A stretch of DNA of 64,000 nucleotides from positions 868,001 to 932,000 of the forward strand of contig CATOSI010000002.1 of assembly GCA_951812505.1 (NCBI GenBank), read 5' to 3'. A program made the translations under genes and the position numbers. Below the pieces are notes generated by a model that saw only the letters and a list, made by a program, of their open reading frames with translations, was not told the DNA's origin and did not search any database. Of this stretch, positions 47,751 to 56,533 are shown one piece after another. The first letter of the stretch is position 1. Every line of letters begins with the position of its first letter. Source of the stretch: an uncultured Dehalococcoidia bacterium. Lineage in GTDB: Bacteria; Chloroflexota; Dehalococcoidia; Lucifugimonadales; UBA1123.

Positions 47751-48308
47751 TCAACTGAGCAGTGCTCCGAGCGTGGCGAGAACAGCCCCGACCCCGGACA
47801 TGAGCGTGGGGGTGAGCCATATAGTCCTTCGATTCAGCGCCGAGCCGCCCCTGTAATGAAGATTCGCGTCCGCGCCGTCTTGCGCTTCCTCAAACCGGCT
47901 GCGCATACTCCAGTACAGATGGGGGATGCGCAGCACGAACAGCGCGCCCAGCAGAACCATGAACGCGGGTCGCGCCGTCGTAAGCAATACAAGCAGAGCG
48001 GACAGACCGGAGAATATGGCGACACACGCCAGCGTTCTGAATCCCACCTTCAGCCATAGGTCGGAGCGCGTGGTTTCGCGTGGCATTTTCCAGAGTTTGG
48101 TGGGATGGAAGTCGCCGTCGGAGTATTCCGGTCGCCAGCGATCAACGAAGAACTGCCCGATGATAAAGAACATCATGCCCAGCAGAATGACTGAGAGGAT
48201 GTAATCTCCGGTGACGGCCGAATGTTCGATGGTACTCCAGCTTATGGTGGCGAGGATGGTCCCAGCTACCAGGTAGAAGCCCATTGAAAGAATTGTGTGT
48301 GGCACCAT
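47751..48308 (-). CDS. four-TM membrane protein of the protease module, left copy
   Basis: 185 residues from the ATG at 48308, with AAAGGA four bases upstream (a longer frame to 48374 exists). Four membrane segments: LSMGFYLVAGTILATIS, YILSVILLGMMFFIIGQFF, FSGLSALLVLLTTARPAFMV and a final LMSGVGAVLATLGALLS. WSTIEHSAVTGDY and LYWSMRSR are conserved in the copy at 57723-58278. No family recognised. It lies 20 bp before the signal peptidase and is presumably an accessory to it. Confidence 0.75.
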   Translation of the reverse strand: MVPHTILSMGFYLVAGTILATISWSTIEHSAVTGDYILSVILLGMMFFIIGQFFVDRWRPEYSDGDFHPTKLWKMPRETTRSDLWLKVGFRTLACVAIFSGLSALLVLLTTARPAFMVLLGALFVLRIPHLYWSMRSRFEEAQDGADANLHYRGGSALNRRTIWLTPTLMSGVGAVLATLGALLS

Positions 48309-48470
48309 TATATCCTTTGGCTCCTCCAAGACCGGCATATCGCGAAAATCCAGCATAGTCAGGAGGACACTCACGCGATATATGTTCTAAGACTGTCAAC
48401 ACCGCAGATATTGAGGTCTGCTGTGATGGACCAGCCGGAGGAACTCAATCCCGGCTGGTCATTATGTCTC

Positions 48471-48899
48471 TCATTGTGAAGACGTCACGGTTACTCCGAC
48501 GAGCCAGTACGGACCAGGACAGTCACTCGGAATTGGCTGTCTTACTATATCCTGAACATGTGAGAACTGCGCTTCACCGCCACTCATCCATATCTCGTCA
48601 CCGACATAGAAAGATAGGGATAGAGGTGCACCTGAGTTGTCTCTAACTCGTACACCCTGCCCATCAGCAGTCATTTCAGCTGCATTAGGCCATATGAGGA
48701 GGTAGCTATCTCTGCCATCGGTGTCTTTTAAACGCAAACAGCCGTTCTCTGATACCAGTTCGCCTATCAGCAAAGCGTCTAATCCCACCGGGCCCCTATG
48801 CAACTGGGGGAATTTAGGATTTCCAGCTTCTGTGCATCCCGCCATTGACGATAGAACAATCGCCAACAGCGAGACACATACTGTTGCCTTGTGAAGCAA
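48471..48899 (-). CDS. lipoprotein of the left protease operon
   Basis: 142 residues, TTG start with AGGAG five bases upstream. A lipobox LSSMAGC follows a short hydrophobic signal. The mature part is a small beta-rich domain (CLRLKDTDGRDSYLLIWPNA, LSFYVGDEIWMSGG) with two further Cys. It starts 10 bp after the protease gene and is co-transcribed with it. It is not similar to the tandem pro-domain lipoprotein occupying the same position in the right operon. Function unknown. Confidence 0.75.
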   Translation of the reverse strand: MLHKATVCVSLLAIVLSSMAGCTEAGNPKFPQLHRGPVGLDALLIGELVSENGCLRLKDTDGRDSYLLIWPNAAEMTADGQGVRVRDNSGAPLSLSFYVGDEIWMSGGEAQFSHVQDIVRQPIPSDCPGPYWLVGVTVTSSQ

Positions 48900-48908
48900 T
48901 TAGTCTCC

Positions 48909-50126
48909 TTACGGGGAGGTCAAAACGTCGACGTGTATGCCCCGGGATATGTAGTTGACCGCCATGTAAAAGGCGTCATCTGAATCCCCTGCGGGGGAGC
49001 CAATGTGTGACCCGTAAGCATCATTGAGCAGAAACCACGGACCACCGCTGTCTCCACCAGAGGAGAGGTTATCATCATCGGCGGTGTTGTCAACTCGGAT
49101 GAAACTGGGAGAGGGAGAAGGGATATTCTCAGGGTCGGGCCTATAGTCCGTGGAGTCAATATAGCCACAGGTATAATTTGTAGCCCTACCATACTTGCAG
49201 ACATATTCCCCTACTGACTGCGCACTTCTGTTCACTGTCCCCGTTATTCTGCGGGTTCCACCATTGCTATTCGACTGCACTTTATTGGTAACCGTAAAAT
49301 CGGGAGCCGTATGCCACTGTATGTCATACCTATACCGGACCTCTCCGTCCTCAAAATCCAAGTCCTCTCCGTCGTAAACTTGGTCGTCGTCGCAGTGCCC
49401 TGCCGTTGTGACTCCTCTTGTGCCAACGGCGTTTTTGACTCCAAAACCAGTGGTACATCGGGTTATAGATAGACCCCCGTATATGTCGGCTTCCAGCCGA
49501 CCCATTGTCGAAACAGAAACTACATCAACCTTTTCGGGCAGGCTAAGGTTTCCCTTCTGTATCGCGTCGTCCAGACGACCCCGCTCGGTCACATAGACCT
49601 TGACTCTACCTTCCTGTACATCAATCTGGGATTCAACGGGTATATCCTGTCCACTGATTGCTCCCATGGCTTCAGACTGGTCTTGACGGAGCTCAGCAAG
49701 TGTTACGTCAGCGCTTCTCAACTCCACCATGTCTGCCAGCGGGCCATTCGCCACGTGCTGCCCGTACCGCTGAAGCGTTTCATTGCCGTTACTGGTGAAC
49801 CGAACTACCATGCCGAAATCGCTAGAGTCGGTGCCGTGCCTTATCCAGTGTCCAGCGTAGGTACCGGCCTCGTTCTCTTCCAGCTCTGCGCCAAGTGCTC
49901 CAATCGAACGTTGCATCTGCAGGCGCCGGATCGCCTCATCCAGTCCTATTCCCCACTGCGCAGCGTATGACTGTCCGTCTTGTCTCATCGCATCCGAGAC
50001 TGAGGCCTCGGTATTCATGTACTGGTTCATTAACACTATCGCTACCGGAGCGGCCACTACGGTCAGCAAGACGCCCAGTGCGATCACCAGGCGCTTGCCT
50101 ATCAGCATATTCTTCAGATTTCCCAT
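48909..50126 (-). CDS. secreted/anchored S1-family serine protease, left copy
   Basis: Start at ATG 50126. A GTG at 50180 is in frame, but the ATG puts the gene 87 bp from the operator pair, exactly as in the right operon. 405 residues: signal anchor (LVIALGVLLTVVAAPVAIVL), a pro-region (about 25-215) and a chymotrypsin-fold domain with GVTTAGHC (His), DIQWHTAPDF (Asp) and SSGGDSGGPW (Ser). CKYGRATNYTCG suggests disulfide bonds as in streptogrisin-type enzymes. First gene of the left operon. Confidence 0.85.
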   Translation of the reverse strand: MGNLKNMLIGKRLVIALGVLLTVVAAPVAIVLMNQYMNTEASVSDAMRQDGQSYAAQWGIGLDEAIRRLQMQRSIGALGAELEENEAGTYAGHWIRHGTDSSDFGMVVRFTSNGNETLQRYGQHVANGPLADMVELRSADVTLAELRQDQSEAMGAISGQDIPVESQIDVQEGRVKVYVTERGRLDDAIQKGNLSLPEKVDVVSVSTMGRLEADIYGGLSITRCTTGFGVKNAVGTRGVTTAGHCDDDQVYDGEDLDFEDGEVRYRYDIQWHTAPDFTVTNKVQSNSNGGTRRITGTVNRSAQSVGEYVCKYGRATNYTCGYIDSTDYRPDPENIPSPSPSFIRVDNTADDDNLSSGGDSGGPWFLLNDAYGSHIGSPAGDSDDAFYMAVNYISRGIHVDVLTSP

Positions 50127-50212
50127 CCTTCTCTTCATTCTCCTTGGGTAGGTTCTTCGGGGCTCATGCCCCGACCGCACGTGACCCTAGAGCATCCGGC
50201 GCGTGCCGGAAT

Positions 50213-50272
50213 AGATACAGATGAACCTATTTCGGCTCCGCAGCCTCTCAAAAGATAGGTACAATCGAACCT
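50213..50272 (-). promoter_or_regulatory. paired regulator-binding sites upstream of left protease operon
   Basis: Read on the minus strand the sites are AGGTTCGATTGTACCT (50257-50272) and AGGTTCATCTGTATCT (50213-50228), 44 bp apart, each a near-palindrome. The same pair occurs before 51739 and 55174. Confidence 0.7.
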
Positions 50273-50406
50273 ATTTTCCCCGAAGTGCCGGTATTTCCAC
50301 CCGAAAGGGGTGAAACAGGATTCGAGAGAACGGAACATGGTGAAACGACGGAAGCGTCTTGCCCCTAGCATAAAGCGGAACAGATTACCAGGAACATGGG
50401 CGACCT

Positions 50407-50610
50407 CTAAACATCCACGTTGCTAGACGGGGGTCTCTCACCACCCATGAGAAATCCCCGTCTGGCCGCATACGAAATCAGCTGGTTGCGCGAGTCCAAT
50501 CCCAGCTTGGAGCGGATACGGACAATCCTGTTCCTCACCGTGGTAGAGGCGAGTCCCAAATTCTCGGCAATCTCGTCATTGCCATAGCCCTCACCGGCTT
50601 TGCACATTAA
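50407..50610 (-). pseudogene. LuxR/NarL-type response regulator, only the C-terminal HTH left
   Basis: Reads AGEGYGNDEIAENLGLASTT and SKLGLDSRNQLISYAARRG, closely matching the HTH of the regulator at 54232-54915. The receiver domain is missing. The break lies at a TGCACATTAAG repeat, probably an old transposon end. It stands just upstream of the left protease operon, as the intact regulator stands upstream of the right one. Confidence 0.8.
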
Positions 50611-50810
50611 GTCGAGCTTGCACATAAATCAACCCGTTTCGCACAAAAAGTCGTTCGGTTGGCAACCACTCTAATCCCACTTGAACAGTGCGTCGCCTCA
50701 ATCTGTATTCTGCACAAGAAGCCCTGTCTGCACATAAACTCCCCAACGTAAACCCGCGTTTCTTCCGATAGTCAGTCTGTACGACAAAGCGGCTTTCGCA
50801 CAAAAAGTCG
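50601..50810. repeat. cluster of six GCACAWRAAG-type short repeats, probable transposon end
   Basis: TGCACATTAAG at 50601, TGCACATAAAT at 50619, CGCACAAAAAGTCG at 50640, TGCACAAGAAG at 50711, TGCACATAAAC at 50729 and CGCACAAAAAGTCG at 50797. The 18-bp spacing between the first two recurs between the fourth and fifth. Such clusters are typical transposase-binding arrays. No gene accompanies it. Confidence 0.5.
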
Positions 50811-51041
50811 CCGACCCTCCGCTGATGCTGCACGGGACGCAGGTGTGAGGAAGTAGGTTCAGGCTGAGTGCGCGTACGGTACACGAACGCGGGAATGAAC
50901 AGACTACTGAGGCGACTGAGACTCGTTCGCACTGACCGGGTTTTTCGTCGCTCAGTTAATCTTCTATTCCAGCCGTTATGCGAATCTACCGATCATCAAA
51001 TTATGGATCAAGTTATTGATTGCACCTGCCATCAACTCTCG

Positions 51042-51458
51042 ACGCTTCACCAAGGTGAGTACAACACAGACGGCATCCCAGTATGCGAGTGTGGTGAGCC
51101 GCGGGAGTACGCCTTCACCAATCCAGCCAACGGCGTCCACCACTATGGACGCGCCCCGTACTGTCGCTCCGACAATGAGGACTCGCTGTGCTACATGACC
51201 TTCTGGGTGAATCCGCAGGAGAACGTGAGGCTGTTCGGTGGAGACATACGGCGCGGCAGCGACGAATGGAAACAGGGATATAACAGGCGCTGGAGCGTGG
51301 AGAACGTGTTCAGCCGGTGGAAGGTGGAGGATCGTCTAAACGACCATCGCTTCCAGCAGAAGAAGACGATATGGCTGTACGCGATGTTGCAGATGCCCGC
51401 TCTACAGGCGGTGATCCTGACGCGATTGAATGGGGGAGAAGGCCCACCCGCCACATAG
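51042..51458 (+). pseudogene. IS1182/IS4-like transposase 3' fragment
   Basis: From LHQGEYNTDGIPVCECGEP to the stop this matches the last third of the transposase at 28936-30159 with a few substitutions, including SVENVFSRWK in place of SVERVFSRWK. The first two catalytic Asp residues are lost with the 5' part. Confidence 0.8.
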
Positions 51459-51573
51459 GGTTGGCGGCGCCGTTATTTCCCCGTTCCGAATATCTGGTCA
51501 AACCATCGGCCCGCCCCGGTGGCCCAATGTTCCCCCGCCCTTGACACCCTAACTTGCCTATTTCGAGGGATTT

Positions 51574-51632
51574 AGGTTCATTTGTACCTGTTTCAACCCT
51601 CTCCGGGACCTGAATCAGGTTCGAATGACACT
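51574..51632 (+). promoter_or_regulatory. paired regulator-binding sites upstream of secreted-protein gene
   Basis: AGGTTCATTTGTACCT (51574-51589) is the best dyad in the set. A weaker AGGTTCGAATGACACT lies at 51617-51632, 43 bp away. Located about 107 bp before the start at 51739. Confidence 0.65.
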
Positions 51633-51738
51633 ATTCTGAGACCACGCCATCCATGTAGCGTTCTGTCTATTCGTCGAGCCTGATGTCGCGCATCGCGGTT
51701 TCACCCTGTCCTATGTCTAGCATTTGAGGAGAAGCCTT

Positions 51739-52362
51739 ATGGTGAAAAGGGCTTTAGCCGGGATGGTTTCTATGGTCATTGCTTCCATCACGCTTGTAGC
51801 AATAGTATCCGCTTCCCCGGAAACCCAGAATTCCGGGCCCTCCCAGACAGATACGCCGCCTGCTGCCCGGGAGTCCACATCCACTCCGACCGCAACGCCG
51901 GCGCCCACTCCCACACAAACGCCCCTGCCGCCATATTTGGGAACGCTCGGATGGAACACCAGCATCCAGTCGGGAGTGGACAGGGGGCGTCCGTCAGAAC
52001 GGGGCCACTTCGGATTCAAGCACAGGGGCTACGGAACGATAACCGACCGTGGTTTCGGCTTCGACCAGATGTACAGCGTCAAGCATATTCGATGGGACGA
52101 GCGTTCCGAAGAACTGAACTTCTCGGTAAACAGGTGCCTGAAGCCCGCCTACTTCGAAAGCATGACCCTGACGACTACGTCCTACACCGGACAGTCCACG
52201 ACGCTGACGATCGGGCATGACGACATCGTAGAGACCTGGGAGAGCGACTCGGAGTGCGGGGCGCACCCTACCGAAGAGCAGGAATTCGAGTTCAGCTCTC
52301 CTTCGAACCCGTTTCCGACGGACTCCGGCGTTTCCGTCTCCCTGGATCTCAGGGCCGAATAG
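51739..52362 (+). CDS. secreted protein with Pro/Thr-rich linker and beta-rich domain
   Basis: 207 residues from the ATG at 51739, which has GAGGAGAAG upstream. A signal peptide (ALAGMVSMVIASITLVAIVS) leads to a low-complexity stalk (TSTPTATPAPTPTQTPLPP) and a compact domain with FKHRGYGTITDRGFGFDQM, VKHIRWDERSEELNFSVNRC and one late Cys that may pair. Similar stalk-plus-domain proteins are common in Chloroflexota, but I know no function. It shares the operator pair with both protease operons and lies between them. Confidence 0.75.
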   Translation: MVKRALAGMVSMVIASITLVAIVSASPETQNSGPSQTDTPPAARESTSTPTATPAPTPTQTPLPPYLGTLGWNTSIQSGVDRGRPSERGHFGFKHRGYGTITDRGFGFDQMYSVKHIRWDERSEELNFSVNRCLKPAYFESMTLTTTSYTGQSTTLTIGHDDIVETWESDSECGAHPTEEQEFEFSSPSNPFPTDSGVSVSLDLRAE

Positions 52363-52520
52363 CGTCGCCGACGCCACACCGTGAGGTTAGATGAATGGCG
52401 CCAGCGTTAGATCCAGACTTATTTTACCGGCATGTCGTCTCGATGCAGTTTGCGCGCATCCCGCTCATCTGGTAGATTGCGGGCCACTTCAGGATAAGGG
52501 CAGGTTATTCAACGGTATCC

Positions 52521-54254
52521 ATGCGCCGGATTAGCGACTTACCCACAATAATAGGACTGCCGAGCATAGACACATTCAGGCGGATGTTCAGAGCCTATTG
52601 CCCCCTTGCGCTGTACTACCTGCTTCGCCTGATCACCTGCGTTCCCGCCTTAATCGTCCTGCTCACCCGCGACGCCCCGGACGAATACCTCGACTTCGGC
52701 CCGGCCCTGGTAGCCTATACGGCGCTTCTCGGTCTGGTGGTCGCCACCGTCTACACGATCCTCCTCAGGGCCTTCATGACCGAGAGCCACGACGGCGTCC
52801 GAAGACCGAAGGCTATTCTAACGGTTATAACCGTCGGGACAGTGGATATGCTGGGCGGCCTGGCCGCCATATTGCTCAGCGGCGGCTGGGGCAGCCCGTT
52901 CTGGCACGTCTGGATTTCGTCACTGGTGCTTCCCTGCCTGATACTGGGAATGCGGTGGTCCCTGTTGATTGCGGCGGCCTACACGGCCGTCTGCGCGACA
53001 GCCATGGGCGTAACTGCAGATACCGTTCCCGTCTGGACCGGCCCCCAGCGTTACCTGTATTTCGGATCGATGTTCACGATTCTTCTTATCGCCGGCATAA
53101 TCGGCTATCTCGGGGATGTGTGCTTCAGGCTCCAGCGCAGTAGAGTCAGGGCCGAGCGGGCGCTCGTCGACCTGGGCACGATGCTCGAGATCACGAGGTC
53201 GGTGGCAGTGATCACATCCAACATAAACGACATGATGCGCCGGGTGGCCCGGACGATAGGCGAGCGTCACCGGTACGACACCGTGGGGATATACCTGGCG
53301 GGACCGGACGGCCGCGACATCAGGCTGTCGGGTTGGGTCGGCAGCTTCGAGGACCTCGAACGATACACGCGACAGTCCGACCACATCCTGTACCAGGTCA
53401 TCAGGGAACAGGGTGCTCGCTCGGTCATGGACGAAGATTCATGGAGCGCCGCGATGCCGATACGCGACGACGGCGCACTCGTGGGTGTTCTGCTGGTCGC
53501 TTCCGAGCGGGCCGAGAGCGTTCCACCCAGCAGAGCGGGACTCGACCGGACACTGGTAAACCAGATAGCGGTCGGTATCAGGATAGCGCGCCTACGGCAG
53601 AGGGCCACGGACTCCAGGACTCCGTATGAGTGGGAGCTCCTCACAAGGCAGATTCACGACAGGATAACGGGCTCGATGTATTCGCTTCTGCTCAGCCTCG
53701 AGGCCTACGCCGAGACGGCTGTCCGGCAAGACAACCCGCTCGCGCCGGATCTGAACAGACTCATTCCACCCACCCGGGCACTGTTTCTGGACACTCGACA
53801 GTACCTGTACCACCTTCTGCCGGTACTCAGAGAAGAGGAAGGTCTGGACACAGTCGTCAGGAATCTGGCCGCAGAGTTCGAGGGGGTGTCCGGGATCGAG
53901 TGCGAGGTGAGCGTGTCGGATGACGTCCCCCGGTTGCCTCTGCCCGTCATAGTGGGATGCTACGACATAATGCAGTACAGGCTGGCCGACATAATGCACG
54001 GCTCCGGCGCGTCACGCGTGCACCTGGAACTGAACGTTCAGGACGACAGCCTCCAGCTTGCCATATCCGACGACGGCGCCACAGACGACGATGCCGAGAC
54101 GACCGGGGACGGTATCGAGGAGATCAGGGGACTGGCTTCGGATATGGGCGGGGCTCTCGAAATCGGCGTCTCCGGGGATACAGGCACACACATAACCATC
54201 GACCTGTCGATGCCGAGCGGAAACGACGTATTTGATCAACCTGCTCATCATTGA
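52521..54254 (+). CDS. NarX/DegS-type sensor histidine kinase (HisKA_3), divergent ATP site
   Basis: 577 residues. Six probable membrane helices fill residues 20-205 (LALYYLLRLITCVPALIVLL and others), followed by a coiled segment and a GAF-like domain (about 225-360: MRRVARTIGERHRYDTVGIY). The phospho-acceptor region is LLTRQIHDRITGSMYSLLLS (His near 378). In the ATPase part the N-box reads RLADIMHGSG where an Asn is expected, while SDDGATD and GIEEIRGLASDMGGALEI keep the G boxes. The 3' end overlaps the regulator gene by 23 bp. The stimulus is unknown. Sensing is probably within the membrane. Confidence 0.85.
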   Translation: MRRISDLPTIIGLPSIDTFRRMFRAYCPLALYYLLRLITCVPALIVLLTRDAPDEYLDFGPALVAYTALLGLVVATVYTILLRAFMTESHDGVRRPKAILTVITVGTVDMLGGLAAILLSGGWGSPFWHVWISSLVLPCLILGMRWSLLIAAAYTAVCATAMGVTADTVPVWTGPQRYLYFGSMFTILLIAGIIGYLGDVCFRLQRSRVRAERALVDLGTMLEITRSVAVITSNINDMMRRVARTIGERHRYDTVGIYLAGPDGRDIRLSGWVGSFEDLERYTRQSDHILYQVIREQGARSVMDEDSWSAAMPIRDDGALVGVLLVASERAESVPPSRAGLDRTLVNQIAVGIRIARLRQRATDSRTPYEWELLTRQIHDRITGSMYSLLLSLEAYAETAVRQDNPLAPDLNRLIPPTRALFLDTRQYLYHLLPVLREEEGLDTVVRNLAAEFEGVSGIECEVSVSDDVPRLPLPVIVGCYDIMQYRLADIMHGSGASRVHLELNVQDDSLQLAISDDGATDDDAETTGDGIEEIRGLASDMGGALEIGVSGDTGTHITIDLSMPSGNDVFDQPAHH

Positions 54255-54915
54255 CGAGAACGCTTTTCTCAGACTCGGCCTTCGGACCGCCATCGGCATG
54301 GAGGAGGGGATAGAGGTGGTCGGCGACACGAGGCCGGGCGACGCCGCGCTCGAGGCCGTCGCCAAACTGCGCCCCGACGTCGTCCTGATGAGTCTCAGGT
54401 GGCCGGACATGGAGTCCATTGCGCTCTGCCACCAGGTTGCAGAGCGCTTCCCGAATACCAGGGTCGTGATGCTCTCGGACAGGGAAAGGGAGGAAGAGAT
54501 AGTCCTGTCGGTCCTTTCCGGGGCCTCCGGTTACGTTTCCAAGTACGCGCCGGGCTCGGAACTAGCCCTCGCAATTACGCTGGTCTCCGTCGGGGGAACT
54601 TACTTCAGGTCGGAACTGAAGGAACGTGTGACCGCCAAGCTCCAGGGTATATTCGGCGAGGAGGAGCTCGATTCGGTGCCTGACATCCTGTCGCGACGCG
54701 AGGTCGTCATGCTGAGGATGGTGGGCGAGGGCTACGGCAATGAGGAGATTGGCGAGAAGCTGGGCCTCGCTCCGACGACCGTGCGTAACGGCGTCTCCCG
54801 CATACGCTCCAAGCTGGGTCTGAACTCGCGCTATAAGCTGATTTCATACGCCGCCAGGCGCGGCATCCTGATGGATCCCGACATCGAAACCGACACCCCT
54901 GACTACACAGGCTGA
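54232..54915 (+). CDS. NarL/LuxR-type response regulator lacking the phospho-accepting Asp
   Basis: 227 residues, TTG start inside the kinase gene. Receiver: LLIIDENAFLRLGLR keeps D8/E9, and YVSKYAP keeps the switch Lys (104). The phosphorylation loop reads VVLMSLRWPDM, with Ser54 where DxRMPDM regulators have Asp. The LuxR HTH is intact (EGYGNEEIGEKLGLAPTTVR, NSRYKLISYAARRG). It is the best candidate for binding the 16-bp dyads before the protease operons. A truncated sister HTH lies at 50407-50610. Confidence 0.88.
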   Translation: MINLLIIDENAFLRLGLRTAIGMEEGIEVVGDTRPGDAALEAVAKLRPDVVLMSLRWPDMESIALCHQVAERFPNTRVVMLSDREREEEIVLSVLSGASGYVSKYAPGSELALAITLVSVGGTYFRSELKERVTAKLQGIFGEEELDSVPDILSRREVVMLRMVGEGYGNEEIGEKLGLAPTTVRNGVSRIRSKLGLNSRYKLISYAARRGILMDPDIETDTPDYTG

Positions 54916-55028
54916 CTTGCCTCCCTCTTCATGTCCGCGTGGCCGCCCCCTTCCTTACCACTTCGCATCACCCGCTCCGATTCTGGATTGCCCTGTTTCG
55001 GGCCGGATTTCGGCCTCCCACTCAAAAC

Positions 55029-55087
55029 AGGTTCATTTGTACCCATGATTTCAGCGGCTACGGCCCGAAATAGGTTCATTCGTATCT
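55029..55087 (+). promoter_or_regulatory. paired regulator-binding sites upstream of right protease operon
   Basis: AGGTTCATTTGTACCC (55029-55044) and AGGTTCATTCGTATCT (55072-55087), 43 bp apart, ending 87 bp before the protease ATG. Same arrangement as the left operon. Confidence 0.7.
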
Positions 55088-55173
55088 GTTCCTAGGTTTC
55101 CGACCTCCTCTAAGGTTATGCGTCGCTGGAGCATGAGTTCTAGGTAAGTGGAACAGGAGAGTAGTAAAAGCAG

Positions 55174-56469
55174 ATGAAGAACATTAGGATCATTGCGGGG
55201 CTGGGACTGATTGTAGCGCTGGCAATCGGAATCACGGTAGTCTTCACGACTTCCACCGAAACCTCTGTCGCATTCAAGACACATGACGATCTTCTGAAGG
55301 ACGTCGGTTCGCGGACGTCTGAATTCGGCGGAATGTACCTATCCGATGACAACAACACTCTCTACGTATATATGACTTCAGGGATACAGAACACCCAGAA
55401 GCGACAGGATGTAAGAGAATCAATTGAGACTGTCTTTAGCAGCGACCTGACCAGCGGGCGAAACATTGAGGTCGTCCCCGCTCAGTACTCGATATCTCAA
55501 CTGTACAACTGGTACAAGCAGATGTTGCCTTCCGTAGGAAGTAACCCACACGTGACCATGACTGATCTTCGAGAAGGAAAGAATCGGATAGAAATCGGCG
55601 TAGAAAGACTGGATACGATTCCTGCGCTGGAAGCGGCATTGACAAATCTGAACATTCCCCGTGAGGCCGTCCACATTGCCGAGGTGGAACGCGGAGTCTT
55701 TGCTTCTCATACTATCAGGAAGAGGGCAACGGATGATGAGATGGAGGGCGGCTATCAAATCGCTCGTTCAGTGCCAGGTGGGGAATCTCATTGCACACTT
55801 GGCTTTAACACTGTCAGAGGTGGGGTTAAGGGCTTTGTCACTGCCGGACATTGCACGGAAGGCAAAGATGATTGGATCGGTAGTGAGGATAACGTAGAAT
55901 TCTACCAACCGGACACAGACGACAGTGCTAACCTAATTGGTGAAGAGATGAAAGATCCTCCGCTTGTGTCCACACACGAAGATTGTGAAGGTAGCGATAA
56001 ATGTCGTTTCTCAGACAGCGCTTTCATCAGGCTGGAATCAGGAGTAGATCAGAACCTAGGCAAGATCGCGAAGCCGGTCTCCGTAGGGAGCATAAATGTA
56101 GATCACAACTCAAAATACCGTATTGTTTCAGACAGCTACAGTGCGTTAGAAAATGAGACAGTACATTACGTTGGAAGAACACTCGGTTTGCGAGCTGGTC
56201 AGGTTGAGGGAACCTGTATTACTGCACATTACACTAATAATCGTTCGATACTGTGTCAATACGAAGTGGATACCACTATGGCCGGAGGGGATAGTGGAGC
56301 CCCTGTGTTCCGAATCACAAATAACCCCAGTACCAACGACGTCCGCCTGCTGGGTATCGCCATAGCCAAGTCTATGAACGGATACACATATAGCCCTATT
56401 GGCAGCATATATAATGAGCTAGGGCGTAATGTATCATGGGATTCATGTGACCCTTCTCAAAATTGCTGA
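55174..56469 (+). CDS. secreted/anchored S1-family serine protease with pro-region, right copy
   Basis: 431 residues, ATG with AGGAGAG upstream. Signal anchor IIAGLGLIVALAIGITVVF. The pro-region (about 45-180) contains GGMYLSDDNNTLYVYMTSG, QYSISQLYNWYKQML and LNIPREAVHIAEVERG, the pattern shared with the next gene and with the protein at 30464. The protease domain has GFVTAGHCTEG (His), CRFSDSAFIRL (Asp) and MAGGDSGAPVFR (Ser). Several Cys may form disulfides. It heads the right-hand operon. Substrate unknown. Confidence 0.87.
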   Translation: MKNIRIIAGLGLIVALAIGITVVFTTSTETSVAFKTHDDLLKDVGSRTSEFGGMYLSDDNNTLYVYMTSGIQNTQKRQDVRESIETVFSSDLTSGRNIEVVPAQYSISQLYNWYKQMLPSVGSNPHVTMTDLREGKNRIEIGVERLDTIPALEAALTNLNIPREAVHIAEVERGVFASHTIRKRATDDEMEGGYQIARSVPGGESHCTLGFNTVRGGVKGFVTAGHCTEGKDDWIGSEDNVEFYQPDTDDSANLIGEEMKDPPLVSTHEDCEGSDKCRFSDSAFIRLESGVDQNLGKIAKPVSVGSINVDHNSKYRIVSDSYSALENETVHYVGRTLGLRAGQVEGTCITAHYTNNRSILCQYEVDTTMAGGDSGAPVFRITNNPSTNDVRLLGIAIAKSMNGYTYSPIGSIYNELGRNVSWDSCDPSQNC

Positions 56470-56533
56470 TGGCTGTTTGATCTCAATAGCCGCCCCCTGT
56501 CCCATGTGGCAGAGGGCGGCGGGGCCGGAGAAA

